A stretch of 64,000 nt of DNA, from positions 196,931 to 260,930 of the forward strand of contig NZ_JACHXM010000001.1 in the NCBI RefSeq assembly GCF_014192055.1, written 5' to 3'. A model generated the notes under the pieces. It ran no database searches, was not told the DNA's origin, and saw only the letters and a program-made list of their open reading frames with translations. Numbering within the stretch: position 1 is the first letter of the stretch; the number at the start of each line of letters is the position of its first letter. This DNA comes from Halomonas organivorans (GTDB taxonomy: Bacteria; Pseudomonadota; Gammaproteobacteria; Pseudomonadales; Halomonadaceae). The position numbers were made by a program, and so were the translations under genes. This document shows, piece by piece, positions 27,102 through 35,421 of the stretch.

Positions 27102-27156
27102 GCCTAACGCTTAAAGCACCGGCGCTGGAAGCGTCCGGTGCCTTTATTTGTTATAG
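27102..27156 (-). other. Integron-type attC recombination site
   Basis: On the minus strand the site runs from TATAACAA to GCGTTAGGC, with the conserved GTTAGGC core (GTTRRRY) at 27102-27108. The inner arms AAAGCACCGG and CCGGTGCCTTT pair with one unpaired extra C, and an inner CGCT/AGCG pair surrounds a short loop. Extra-helical bases and such imperfect arms are marks of attC sites rather than terminators. It lies right after the hydrolase gene and right before the glycine-rich gene, as between two cassettes. Confidence 0.75.
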
Positions 27157-27169
27157 TGCCCGAATTCAT

Positions 27170-27859
27170 TTACTTGGAAGTCATTTTCAACAGCGTATCT
27201 AACAACTGGGGGAATGAGTCGTAGCCATCCTCAGCTAGAAAGTGACCGGCACCATCAATTGAGTATAAATCTGCGCTCAAATCACTGGCTAGCGCCTCAG
27301 TTAAGCTGTAAGGAACAATTGGGTCTTGAGGTGATCCAACCACTGCTCGTTGAGGAGCTACTTTAATAATTTTTTCAAAGTTAACCTGGTGGTCAACAAA
27401 GCTATTCAGTTGAGGTAGTTCTGGTAGAGGAGCGACGAAACCCGATACCAAAATCAATCCACCGATAGGTTTGTCTTCCTCCCTATCGTCTAGGTAACTC
27501 AATAACGATACACAGCCTAAACTGTGTGCCACTAAGAAGGTCTTTTCATTTAACCTATCGATATTTTCCTCCAGTGTTTTCTGCCAAATCATTGGATCAG
27601 GTGAAAATGAATCGGGCAAAGCCAATATATTAACTGCAATCCCACGTTCTTCTAGTTTATCTTTTAGCCATTGAAACCAATGATCATCAGGAGTGGCCAT
27701 GAATCCGTGGATAATATACACATTATATTCGCTCATTGATAAACTCTTTTCAGATGCATAGGATGTAGGTGATGTGGTTGTTAACCAGAGTGAAAACATG
27801 AATAGAAATGACTGTTGTACTGCCATCGATAGATTTTTCTTGATGTTAAGCATGTTCAT
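27170..27859 (-). CDS. Exported RBBP9/YdeN-type alpha/beta hydrolase (cassette-borne)
   Basis: This 229-residue protein has a signal peptide (about 1-36) and a small serine-hydrolase fold. The nucleophile is Ser113 in LVAHSLGC, the acid likely Asp179 in GSPQDPIVP, and the base His206 in GAGHFL. IHGF (50-53) supplies the oxyanion region. RBBP9/YdeN proteins are small esterase-like enzymes of mostly unknown substrate. AAAGGA lies before the ATG. It ends 14 bp before an attC site and is A+T-rich, so it is probably an integron cassette gene. It is divergent from a MerR regulator that shares an 83-bp promoter region with a MerR-type operator. Confidence 0.85.
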   Translation of the reverse strand: MNMLNIKKNLSMAVQQSFLFMFSLWLTTTSPTSYASEKSLSMSEYNVYIIHGFMATPDDHWFQWLKDKLEERGIAVNILALPDSFSPDPMIWQKTLEENIDRLNEKTFLVAHSLGCVSLLSYLDDREEDKPIGGLILVSGFVAPLPELPQLNSFVDHQVNFEKIIKVAPQRAVVGSPQDPIVPYSLTEALASDLSADLYSIDGAGHFLAEDGYDSFPQLLDTLLKMTSK

Positions 27860-27892
27860 ATTTATGTTTCCTTTATCTATTCAACTCGTGCT

Positions 27893-27924
27893 ATCCTAAA
27901 CCCTGACAGTACTGTCAAGGTCAA
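27893..27924 (-). promoter_or_regulatory. MerR-type promoter/operator for the hydrolase gene
   Basis: On the minus strand, -35 TTGACC (27919-27924) and -10 TAGGAT (27893-27898) are 20 bp apart, the over-long spacing of MerR-activated promoters. A perfect dyad TGACAGTACTGTCA (27904-27917) fills the spacer. The adjacent MerR gene on the plus strand is the obvious regulator. Confidence 0.7.
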
Positions 27925-27942
27925 GCCTCTAGGAGAATTATT

Positions 27943-28332
27943 TTGCGAATTGGAGAATTATCGGAGCAGACGGGTATCAGCCAACGGATGCTACGTTACT
28001 ACGAGCAAGAGGGTTTGCTTGAGCCAGAGCGCTCCAATGCGGGATATCGTATATACAATAGAAGCTCAATAGCATTAGCGCGCCATATTCGCAACCTGAA
28101 CGAGGCGGGTATGACGCTAAAGAATATTAAAATCTTATTACCCTGCCTATCAGATAAAGAGACACACCCGCAGTTTGTTGGTTGCTCTGAAGTTAAGGCT
28201 GTTTTACAGAAGGAATTAGAAAAGCTAGATGTGAAACTAAGAGAACTAAACAATAGCCGCAATGCAGTAGCAGGCTTTTTATATGATTTGATTCCAGAAC
28301 AGGATGAAAGCTCTCAAGCAAACTTGAGATAG
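27943..28332 (+). CDS. MerR-family transcriptional regulator
   Basis: This 129-residue regulator has the MerR winged helix (residues 1-70: RIGELSEQTGISQRMLRYYEQEGLL) and a dimerising coiled coil (about 75-120). Start is TTG at 27943 with AGGAG 8 nt upstream. Two cysteines (in LLPCLSDKE and VGCSEV) might bind metal or thiol ligands, but the spacing is not that of known metal sensors. It is divergent from the exported hydrolase gene and likely acts on the long-spacer promoter between them. Base composition is low in G+C like the hydrolase. Confidence 0.88.
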   Translation: MRIGELSEQTGISQRMLRYYEQEGLLEPERSNAGYRIYNRSSIALARHIRNLNEAGMTLKNIKILLPCLSDKETHPQFVGCSEVKAVLQKELEKLDVKLRELNNSRNAVAGFLYDLIPEQDESSQANLR

Positions 28333-28366
28333 GTAACAGGTGCACATAACAGGTATTAGATAGCCG

Positions 28367-28416
28367 GCTCGTTTATTGACTTGAACGCGCCGGCGCGTTC
28401 AAGTCAATAAACGAGC
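28367..28416. repeat. Perfect 50-bp palindrome
   Basis: Two 25-base arms are exact reverse complements with no loop, centred between 28391 and 28392 (GCC|GGC). It lies 34 bp after the merR stop. It has no T-run, so a simple terminator is doubtful, and lacks the extra-helical bases of attC. It might end transcription both ways, or be a mobile palindrome. Confidence 0.85.
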
Positions 28417-28540
28417 GCAACAGATTGCATGTAACCTTTTGAAAAACAAAGATGTTAAGTATAGCTTGGCAACATAACACCGATAAACGTGCCGGCTTTA
28501 TTTCCTGGGCATCGGGCTCGAGCCAGAAGCCACCGCCCCC

Positions 28541-28565
28541 TCGCGCAGCAAGCTGCGCTCCTACG
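28541..28565 (-). repeat. Single REP element
   Basis: On the minus strand it reads GTAGGAGCGCAGCTTGCTGC then GCGA, nearly the same as the half-element inside recD at 20115. It lies downstream of the DUF427 gene, in the normal intergenic position for REP elements. Confidence 0.75.
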
Positions 28566-28593
28566 AAAACCGTCTTAGGCCACTCTTGGCGTG

Positions 28594-28938
28594 TCATTCC
28601 ACAATCTCCGCCACCTTGTCCGTATCAAAAGCTAGCAGCCCGGCAATCGCCTGCATGTCGTCGACCGGCCGTTCATAGCTCCAGGCCACATCGGCGATAT
28701 CAGAAAGCGAGTAATAGGTGGTTTCGCCCTTGAAGGGGCAGTGGGTGACGGTGGAGGAAATCGAAAGCCTCGACATATCCACATCCTCTCTGGGCAAATA
28801 CTGGCGGTGTGGATAGCCTTTCTCGCGCAGCTCAATGGCGCTGCAGGTATCGGCGATCAGGGTGTCGCCAGCAAGGATGCGCACCCGCCGGGTATGCGGG
28901 TGCAGGGTAATGCGGGGCTCAGTGGTGTGATCGGCCAT
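28594..28938 (-). CDS. DUF427 domain protein
   Basis: This 114-residue protein is a complete DUF427 domain, with the usual RRVRILAGDTLIADT start, a central YLPREDVDMSRL, CPFKG (CPFKGETTYYSL) and a C-terminal WSYERP. Members are small beta-rich proteins of unknown function, found in many actinobacteria and proteobacteria. A truncated second copy with its upstream DNA is at 24.1 kb. The upstream region (28.94-29.11 kb) ends with a short trace of the nucleosidase gene, suggesting that a divergent DUF427/nucleosidase pair was once present and then copied. Confidence 0.88.
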   Translation of the reverse strand: MADHTTEPRITLHPHTRRVRILAGDTLIADTCSAIELREKGYPHRQYLPREDVDMSRLSISSTVTHCPFKGETTYYSLSDIADVAWSYERPVDDMQAIAGLLAFDTDKVAEIVE

Positions 28939-29071
28939 GGCAGTCCCTTGCTGGTTGGCTGATCTTTCAGCCTAGAACGAGGGACTCAGAATGTCATCGC
29001 CTGGTGACAATTTTGCTTAGGCTTTTGACCCAGGTCGGTCTTACGGGGACGTTCGCTGGGCAGCCACCGTG

Positions 29072-29110
29072 CCAACACGCTTGGCGCCACTGACGAAACT
29101 GGTGGTGTCG
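29072..29110 (+). pseudogene. Short trace of MTA/SAH-nucleosidase-like gene
   Basis: About 35 bp (CACGCTTGGCGCCACTGACG and following) match codons about 5-17 of the intact gene at 33342, in the same position relative to the DUF427 upstream DNA as in the copy at 24.4 kb. It is only a scar. The match is short, so confidence is limited. Confidence 0.45.
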
Positions 29111-29134
29111 ATAGTCTAGCCGCGTGGGCGCCCT

Positions 29135-29578
29135 TCACTGCGTACTCACCAGCTCCATATGCAGCAGCGGATAGGGCTTGCCCAGCCCGTCGAGCGGTGA
29201 GCGGTCCCTGACGGCAAACCCCTTGTGCTGGTAGAAGCCCAGCGCCAGTGGGTTCTGTTCATTGACGTCCACCTTGGTGGCGCCTTGGACGGTCACCGCG
29301 TCATCCAGCAGCAAGGAGCCGATGCCTTCGCCGCGCGCATGCGGCGCGATGAACAGCATCTCGATGTTGCCGTCGTGCACGCCGCAGAAGCCGAGGATTT
29401 CACCGCTTTCACCCCTGACACAGGTCAGGTCAACCGCGCCGAAATACTGCTCGTAGATGAGGGGCTTCAGCTCCAGGAGATCCTGTTCGCGCAGGAAGTC
29501 ATGCGTCTCCCTGACCGATGCCTCCCAGACGTCCAGCAGCTCCCGATAATCTTGTTTCCCTACGCTCTCGACGTTCAT
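29135..29578 (-). CDS. GNAT-family N-acetyltransferase
   Basis: This 147-residue protein has the GNAT fold: motif A IEMLFIAPHARGEGIGSLLL (about 72-91, acetyl-CoA-binding RGEGIG), and C-terminal NPLALGFYQHKGF. The pattern resembles YjaB-type acetyltransferases; substrate is unknown. The start at 29578 has AGGGAG nearby. A much longer open frame upstream of this start is antisense to the reductase gene and is not real. It is followed by a 107-bp gap to the next minus-strand gene upstream and could be transcribed alone. Confidence 0.87.
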   Translation of the reverse strand: MNVESVGKQDYRELLDVWEASVRETHDFLREQDLLELKPLIYEQYFGAVDLTCVRGESGEILGFCGVHDGNIEMLFIAPHARGEGIGSLLLDDAVTVQGATKVDVNEQNPLALGFYQHKGFAVRDRSPLDGLGKPYPLLHMELVSTQ

Positions 29579-29685
29579 CGAACACTCCCTGCCTGCATCA
29601 TGTACGGCTACCCCGCCGATAAAAGACGCCATACCGCCTGCCGGTGTCAAATGATGAACGCGCCGGTGAGCGGCGTGTACCGCCG

Positions 29686-31359
29686 TCATCCCGCGGGGCC
29701 GAAGGTCTCGAAGTCGATCCGCTCGGCGCCGATGCCCTCGGCCTCCAGACCGGCGCTCAGTTCGGCGAGAAACCCCACCGGGCCGCACAGCAGGTAGCGC
29801 GCCTCGGGCCCCGCCCCGAGGGCGACGAGATCGCCGGCCGTGATCCGCCCCTGGGCCTGATAGTCGAGGCCGGCCTGGTCCTCCGCGCGCGGCGCGCTGT
29901 AGCAAGTGCGAGAGTGGATGCGGCTCGCGTTGGCGTCGGACGCGGCCACCAGTTCCTCGACCTCGGTCCGGAAGGCGTGCGTTTGGCCATGCTGCGTGCC
30001 ATGCACGAACCACACGGGGCGGTCGGCGTTCTCGGCCACGAGCTGGTGCAGCATCGCCAGCATCGGGGTGATGCCCACGCCGGCGCTGACCAGCACCAGC
30101 GGGTCGCGCGACGGCGGCACGACGAACGCCCCCGCGGGCGGGCGCGCCGAGATGCGGTCGCCGACCTCGAGCCGGTCGTGCAGGAAGCGCGAGGCGAGGC
30201 CGTTGTCCTCGCGCTTGACGCTGAGCCGGTAGCGCTCGGCGTACGGCGAGCCCGAGAGCGAATAGCTGCGCCCGACCCGCCCCGGCCGATCCGGGATCGC
30301 CAGTTCGACCGCCAGGTGCTGGCCGGCCTCGAAGGGCGGCAGCCTGCCGCCGTCGGCATCGCCCAGGTGGAAGGAGGTGATGCGGTCGCTTTCGGCCACC
30401 TTGTCGATGACCTCGAGCCGCAGCGGCGCCTCGTCTTGCCGATTCCATCTCAGCGCCAGCGCCGCCGGGCGGTCCACGACGCGCTCCAGCGTCACTTCGA
30501 TCAGGCGCTGCGCATGGGGGTCGTGGCTGGCCCGTGGCGCCCAGTCGATCCTGGCTCGGCCGGTGAGCTGCAGCATGCCGCCCGTCTCGAAGTCGACGAA
30601 CAGCAGCCCCACGCGCGGGTCGCGGAGCAGGTTGCCGAGCGTGTTGAAGAAGTTGTTGCCGGCGTAGTCCGGGATCTGCAGGGTCCGCTCATCGAGCACG
30701 CGGACGAAGCCGGGCTCGCCGCCGCGATGCGACGCGTCGTACCCGCGGGTCGGGTTCTCGCCGCCGGCAGCCGCATCCGCGTCGGCACTGACACCGGTTC
30801 CGATAAAGAATGTGTCGGCCGAGGCGATACGTGCGCGCTGCGACGCCTCGAGCCGGTGCGATACCCGCGCGCCGGCGGGCGATGGCTCGACCCGCCGCCA
30901 TTCGCGTTCGCGGATGTATTGCGGGCAGTTACCGAAGCTCTGTCTCACCTCGACGACGAAGGCATCGCCCGCGGGGCGCATCCTGCCGTTGGCCCGGTTG
31001 CGCCGCCGCGTGGCCAGTTCGATCCCGAGCATGCCGATCTCGGTCCCAGCGCCAATGGCCTCGGCCAGCGGATCGTGTTCGGCGAGCGTGGCGGCGATGC
31101 TCAGCGTGCGCGGATCGGGCGAGGCGATGAAGCCGTCCTCCCCCTCAAGCATCGTCACCCACGGGCGCCCCTGTGCGTCGCCGGCGGATACGACCACGAA
31201 GGGCAAGGCGCTGAAGAACTCCCGGTGCTGCTCGGGCATGCGGTCGCGAATGAAGCCGCCAGCCGAGCGGGCGATGTGTTCCACGCCGGCGCGCCGCTGG
31301 GCCTCGAGCTCTCCCGCATGGAAAGGCGTGTCGTGCCGAGACGTCATATCGGCTGTCAT
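29686..31359 (-). CDS. PNPOx-like / ferredoxin-NADP reductase fusion oxidoreductase
   Basis: This 557-residue protein fuses a pyridoxamine-phosphate-oxidase-like flavin-binding split barrel (about 30-290) to a ferredoxin-reductase module. The latter has the FAD motif RSYSLSGSP (about 367-375), then GVGITPMLAMLHQL for NAD(P)H binding and LLCGPVGFL near the end. Relatives often continue into a C-terminal 2Fe-2S ferredoxin domain; this one stops after FETFGPAG, so electrons must leave to a separate partner or straight to substrate. GAGGGAG precedes the ATG at 31359. The next gene upstream on the same strand is a glutathione S-transferase 42 bp away, so both may respond to electrophiles or oxidants through the divergent LysR gene. 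Confidence 0.87.
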   Translation of the reverse strand: MTADMTSRHDTPFHAGELEAQRRAGVEHIARSAGGFIRDRMPEQHREFFSALPFVVVSAGDAQGRPWVTMLEGEDGFIASPDPRTLSIAATLAEHDPLAEAIGAGTEIGMLGIELATRRRNRANGRMRPAGDAFVVEVRQSFGNCPQYIREREWRRVEPSPAGARVSHRLEASQRARIASADTFFIGTGVSADADAAAGGENPTRGYDASHRGGEPGFVRVLDERTLQIPDYAGNNFFNTLGNLLRDPRVGLLFVDFETGGMLQLTGRARIDWAPRASHDPHAQRLIEVTLERVVDRPAALALRWNRQDEAPLRLEVIDKVAESDRITSFHLGDADGGRLPPFEAGQHLAVELAIPDRPGRVGRSYSLSGSPYAERYRLSVKREDNGLASRFLHDRLEVGDRISARPPAGAFVVPPSRDPLVLVSAGVGITPMLAMLHQLVAENADRPVWFVHGTQHGQTHAFRTEVEELVAASDANASRIHSRTCYSAPRAEDQAGLDYQAQGRITAGDLVALGAGPEARYLLCGPVGFLAELSAGLEAEGIGAERIDFETFGPAG

Positions 31360-31401
31360 GTCGGCTCCCTCTCGAATGTCGTGGTCTCGGAGCGCCCCGG
31401 C

Positions 31402-32043
31402 TCAGGCGAGTGACGGCGAGCGCGCCATGCCGATGAAGCGAGGCAGCGCCTCGATGCGAGAGAGCCAGGCGCGAATGTTCGGGTAGGGCGCGAGACTCAC
31501 GCCGCCCTCGGGGGCGTGGGCGATGTAGCTGTAACCCACGATGTCGGCCAGCGTCGGCCTGTCGGCCGCCAGCCAGTCGCGGCCGTCGAGGTGGGTGTCG
31601 ATCATCGCCAGCAGCTCGTGCGCCTTGGCCTTGGCGGCCTCGTGATCGAGCGGCGCATCGAACACGGTGACCAGGCGTGCGGCGCAGGGGCCGGCGGCGA
31701 TCTCACCGGCTGCGATGGAGAGCCAGCGCTGCACCCGCGCCTTCTCGAGCGGATCGGTGCCGATCCAGGTAGCGGGCTCGCCGTAGCGCTCGACCAGGTA
31801 GGTGATGATGGCGTTGGAGTCCGCCAGGGTGATGCCGTTGTCATCGATCGCCGGCACCTGCCCCAGCGGGCTGATCGCCAGATAGCCGGGCTCGCGGTGG
31901 GCGCCGTTGGCCATGTCGAGGTCGACGTTCTCGTAGGGCACCTCCAGCAGCGCGAGCATCAGCTCGACGCGGTGGCAATGGCCCGACTTGGGGTTGCGAT
32001 AGAGCTTCACGGGGGCGTCGTTGAGGGCATTGGCGTGCATCAT
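31402..32043 (-). CDS. Glutathione S-transferase
   Basis: This 213-residue protein has the thioredoxin-like N-terminal half (KLYRNPKSGHCHRVELML, PLGQVPAID, ADSNAIITYL with the glutathione-binding Ser) and an all-helical C-terminal half (PTLADIVGYSYI). It conjugates or reduces electrophiles with glutathione in the cytoplasm. The start at 32043 (or 32040, adjacent ATG) follows GGAAGGAG. It is divergent from a LysR-type regulator, the common arrangement for inducible bacterial GSTs, and probably forms an operon with the reductase fusion downstream. Confidence 0.92.
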   Translation of the reverse strand: MMHANALNDAPVKLYRNPKSGHCHRVELMLALLEVPYENVDLDMANGAHREPGYLAISPLGQVPAIDDNGITLADSNAIITYLVERYGEPATWIGTDPLEKARVQRWLSIAAGEIAAGPCAARLVTVFDAPLDHEAAKAKAHELLAMIDTHLDGRDWLAADRPTLADIVGYSYIAHAPEGGVSLAPYPNIRAWLSRIEALPRFIGMARSPSLA

Positions 32044-32274
32044 GACAGGGCTCCTTCCAGTGACGAGACGGGTCCCGCGGGACCTCGGCACCGAACCGCG
32101 AGCGCCCTGCCTCCGCCATGCAGGGCGGGCGCCAGCGATGCGGCGAGTTCGTGGCGCCCACTTTACTCACCGGAAATTCATGAAAGAATATGCCTGCAAT
32201 GAAAGGCACTATTTTGAATACTGAAACTATCTGAACCCCGAAACGCTGCGTTTCCCCGACACCATCGAGCGCCC

Positions 32275-33171
32275 ATGGATCGTCTGCAGGCCCTGACAGT
32301 GTTCGTCGCCGTGGCCGAGGCGGAGAGCTTTGCCCAAGGCGCCCGCGCCACCGGGCTCAGCGCGCCCTCGGCCACCCGCGCCATCAACACGCTCGAGACC
32401 GCGCTCGGCGCGCGGCTGTTCACCCGTTCGACCCGGCGCGTGCGGCTGACCGACGTCGGCCGGTCGTACCTCGCGGAAGTGCGCGACATTCTCGCCCAGC
32501 TCCAGGCGGCCGACGACGCCGCCTCGGGGGCAGCCAACACGCCCGTCGGGCAGCTGCGCATCACCTGCCCCCAGGAGTTCGGGCGCATCTATGTCACGCC
32601 GCTGATCACCGATTTCCTGGACCGTCATCCCCAGGTGCGCGCCGAGGTGCTGATGCTCGACCGCATCGTCAACCTGGTCGAGGAAGGCTTCGATCTCGCC
32701 GTACGCATCGGCCACCTGCCCTCCTCCGAGCTCACCGCGGTGCGCATCGGGCAGGTTCGGCGCGTGATCTGCGGCTCACCGGACTATTTCGCCGCCCGGG
32801 GGCGCCCGCAGCGGCCGAGCGACCTCGCCTCGCATCGTGTCGTCTCGCTGGCCACGGCCGCGCCGTCGCGCGAGTGGCGATTCGGCGCGGATGGCACCGA
32901 GACGGTCAGGGTGAATCCCCAGCTCTCGGTGAGCAGCGTGGCGGTGGCCATCGGCATCGCCAGGCGGGGCTGGGGGCTGTGCCGGGTGCTGTCCTATCAG
33001 GTCGGCCCCGACCTCGCGTCCGGCGAGCTCGAGACGGTGCTGGAGGCCCACGAACCCGCCCCGCTTCCGATCCACCTCGTGCACGTGGAGGGGCGACGGG
33101 CCGCGGCCAAGGTGAGAGCCTTCATCGATTTCGCCGCGCCGCAGCTGCGTCGCATCGAGATACTGCAGTAA
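32275..33171 (+). CDS. LysR-family regulator divergent from GST
   Basis: This 298-residue regulator has the LysR helix-turn-helix (1-60: ALTVFVAVAEAESFAQGARATGLSAPS split over two helices) and the effector domain starting GQLRITCPQEFG (about 92). It belongs to the large group with the YITPLI-like strand (IYVTPLITDFL). It is transcribed away from the glutathione S-transferase, with a 231-bp shared region, and likely regulates it. The effector is unknown. Confidence 0.9.
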   Translation: MDRLQALTVFVAVAEAESFAQGARATGLSAPSATRAINTLETALGARLFTRSTRRVRLTDVGRSYLAEVRDILAQLQAADDAASGAANTPVGQLRITCPQEFGRIYVTPLITDFLDRHPQVRAEVLMLDRIVNLVEEGFDLAVRIGHLPSSELTAVRIGQVRRVICGSPDYFAARGRPQRPSDLASHRVVSLATAAPSREWRFGADGTETVRVNPQLSVSSVAVAIGIARRGWGLCRVLSYQVGPDLASGELETVLEAHEPAPLPIHLVHVEGRRAAAKVRAFIDFAAPQLRRIEILQ

Positions 33172-33341
33172 TGGCTTGGGGGCAAGCCGTCAGCACATAG
33201 GCGAGCGGGTCCACCATGGCGGCGGCGATATGAGCCATTAGACGAGCCCTCGAGGCGTTACCTGCACATCCTTGAAACCTTGGCGCCAACGCCCCCACCC
33301 GCCATGATGGTGGACATCATGGGCCAAGGGAGACGCTCGGA

Positions 33342-33998
33342 ATGAACCAGACACCACGCTCACTGGCGCCGCTGACGGAACTCGGCGGCCGCTCCGTGCT
33401 CTTCGTGATGGCGGCGGACGCCGAATACGGCCCGCATCTGAAGGCGCGTTTCACGCCCTTCATGACCGGCGTGGGGCCGGTGGAGGCGGCGGTGGAGCTC
33501 ACCGCGGCGCTGGCCGAACTGGAGGCGTGCGGGCGGCGACCGGACCTGGTGGTGTCGCTGGGCTCGGCGGGCAGCCGGACGCTGGAGCAGACCGAGGTCT
33601 ATCAGGCGACGTCTGTCGCCTACCGCGACATGGACGCCTCGCCGCTCGGCTTCGAGAAAGGCGTCACGCCCTTCCTCGACCTGCCGGCCATCCTGCCCCT
33701 GCCACTGCGCATTCCCGGGATTGCCGAGGCAACGCTCTCGACCGGCGCCAACATCGTCTCGGGCGCGGCCTATGCCGCCATCGCCGCCGACATGGTGGAC
33801 ATGGAGAGCTACGCCTGCCTGCGCGCCTGCACGCGCTTCGACATACCGCTCGTCGTGCTGCGCGGGATCTCGGACGGCAAGGCGGAGCTCAACCACGTCG
33901 ACGACTGGACGGAGTATCTCCACGTCATCGACGAGAAGCTGGCCGCCGCGGTGGATAGGCTGGGCGAGGCCATCGGCGAAAGCTTGTTGCCGCGCTGA
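33342..33998 (+). CDS. MTA/SAH-nucleosidase-like protein
   Basis: This 218-residue protein belongs to the PNP/UDP phosphorylase superfamily, MTA/SAH nucleosidase type. These enzymes cleave adenine from methylthioadenosine or S-adenosylhomocysteine in the methionine salvage and quorum-signal pathways. Matching sites are Glu28 in MAADAEYG, the ribose-binding Met-Glu in VDMES (152-156), and the catalytic Asp178 in GISDGK. The N-terminus is shorter and the family similarity modest, so the true base or nucleoside is uncertain. A 5' fragment, a 3' fragment, a deleted copy and a small scar of this gene lie elsewhere in the window; this is the only complete one. Confidence 0.82.
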   Translation: MNQTPRSLAPLTELGGRSVLFVMAADAEYGPHLKARFTPFMTGVGPVEAAVELTAALAELEACGRRPDLVVSLGSAGSRTLEQTEVYQATSVAYRDMDASPLGFEKGVTPFLDLPAILPLPLRIPGIAEATLSTGANIVSGAAYAAIAADMVDMESYACLRACTRFDIPLVVLRGISDGKAELNHVDDWTEYLHVIDEKLAAAVDRLGEAIGESLLPR

Positions 33999-34039
33999 GG
34001 CGCCACCTTTCCACGCGCGGGTCGCGGCATCTCGATGCC

Positions 34040-35353
34040 TCAGCCCCGCGGCAACACCTGAGCCAAGGCGGCCAGGCAAGCGTCGACTTCCTCCACGCTG
34101 TTGTAGTGTGCCAGGGAGATGCGGGTGACCGCCTTGAGCCCCAAAGGGCGCAGAATGTTGCCCGAGAAGACGTCGTCACTTCGCGCGTGGACGCGTATGC
34201 CGCGCGCCCCGAGCTCGGCGACGACATGCTTGGCATCGAGGTCGTCGACGGCAAACGATACCACCCCTTCGCGGTAGGGAGAGTCACCCGGACCGATGAG
34301 ATGCACGCCAGGATAGTCGCCCAGTCCCGGCAGGCCGGCTCCGCCTTCCAGCAATCGATGCACCAGGGCGCGTTCGTGAGCGCGCATCGCCTGACCAGCG
34401 GCAACCAGGCGGTCTCTGCGCGTAGGCGCCTCGGTGAAGCTGCTGCCAAGCCAGACGAGGTAGTCGACCATCTCGCTGACGCCAGCCAAGGCCGAGGGGT
34501 CACGGCTGCCCAACTCCCAGGCATCCGCGGGCTTGCCGGATAACCGCTCGTGATCGATCACGCTCAGGCGATCGGACAGCCAGGCATAGCCGTTGTTGAA
34601 ACGGCAATACGCCTTGTAGGGCGAGATGACGTAGGCATCGACATCATAGTCATCGACGTTCAGGAAGCCATGCGGCGCATGCTGGATGCCGTCGACAACG
34701 ATCATGCACTCGGGCGCGACGGCACGGATGGTCCGCGCGATGTCGGCAACGTCCATGCTCATGCCCGTGACCGGGCTGGTATGCAGTATGGTCGCGATGC
34801 GGGTATCCGGACGCACGCAGTCCGCATAGTGCGATGCTGTCACCCGCCCGGTCTCCGGGTCGAAGGGAACCTCGATCCAGTCGCGGCCGGTACGGCGCGC
34901 CCAGTGGGCCGTCGCATCATAGGTGGCGGGATGCTCCAACGAGCTGGCCACGATGCTGCCACCCGTCTCGACGGCAAGTGCCGCCGCACGGATGACGCGG
35001 AACAGGCATTCGGTGCCCGTTTCACCGCCCAGAATGACACCGCTGCTGGCGCCCATGAAGCTGGCCAGGTCGCTGCGCCCGTCCGCCACGATCTTCGACA
35101 CCGCCTGGGAGGCGAGATTGTCGCGATGTTCATTATCGGGGATGCCAGCCACCTCGGCGCTGCGCTCGACGACCGACTTGAGCGTCAACGACCCGCCGGC
35201 GTTCTCGAAGAAAACCCGCTTGCCCGTAAAGGGGCAGGCTTCGACGTGCATGAAGGCATTTCGCACCTGATTCAGCAGCGCGTCAGGGAGAAGAACCCCT
35301 TCCGCAGGGATGTTCTTTGGAATGGACATGATGGGGGCCGAAGTCGTTGTCAT
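34040..35353 (-). CDS. Class V aminotransferase / cysteine-desulfurase-like PLP enzyme
   Basis: This 437-residue PLP enzyme of aminotransferase class V has GGETGTECLFRV near residue 110, SSLEHPATYD, the cofactor aspartate in IVVDGIQHAPHG, and the Schiff-base lysine in VISPYKAY. The C-terminal domain ends with ISLAHYNSVEEVD. These proteins range from desulfurases to specific lyases and transaminases; the substrate is not visible. I start at 35353 (MTTTSAP), with GGAG 9 nt before; a longer frame upstream lacks support. It lies 68 bp after tctA on the same strand, so it may act on the compound imported by the transporter. Confidence 0.85.
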   Translation of the reverse strand: MTTTSAPIMSIPKNIPAEGVLLPDALLNQVRNAFMHVEACPFTGKRVFFENAGGSLTLKSVVERSAEVAGIPDNEHRDNLASQAVSKIVADGRSDLASFMGASSGVILGGETGTECLFRVIRAAALAVETGGSIVASSLEHPATYDATAHWARRTGRDWIEVPFDPETGRVTASHYADCVRPDTRIATILHTSPVTGMSMDVADIARTIRAVAPECMIVVDGIQHAPHGFLNVDDYDVDAYVISPYKAYCRFNNGYAWLSDRLSVIDHERLSGKPADAWELGSRDPSALAGVSEMVDYLVWLGSSFTEAPTRRDRLVAAGQAMRAHERALVHRLLEGGAGLPGLGDYPGVHLIGPGDSPYREGVVSFAVDDLDAKHVVAELGARGIRVHARSDDVFSGNILRPLGLKAVTRISLAHYNSVEEVDACLAALAQVLPRG

Positions 35354-35421
35354 GGGTGATATCTCCGTCGCCCGGGCAGACGAATGCCCGGGTCGTATTG
35401 CAAGCACGATGGGGAAAACGG

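Noticed and set aside
26731..27114. Plus-strand proline-rich frame (PPPGPV repeats)
   Set aside because: It has no ribosome site and crosses the insertion-sequence end; the minus-strand STGPGGG frame has a strong ribosome site after the attC core.
28367..28416. attC site at the 50-bp palindrome
   Set aside because: It is perfectly paired, has no extra-helical base, and lacks a GTTRRRY core at the right place.
29579..30448. Upstream extension of the GNAT gene to 437 codons
   Set aside because: The added part is antisense to the reductase gene and Arg/Gly-rich; the GNAT domain and ribosome site support the start at 29578.
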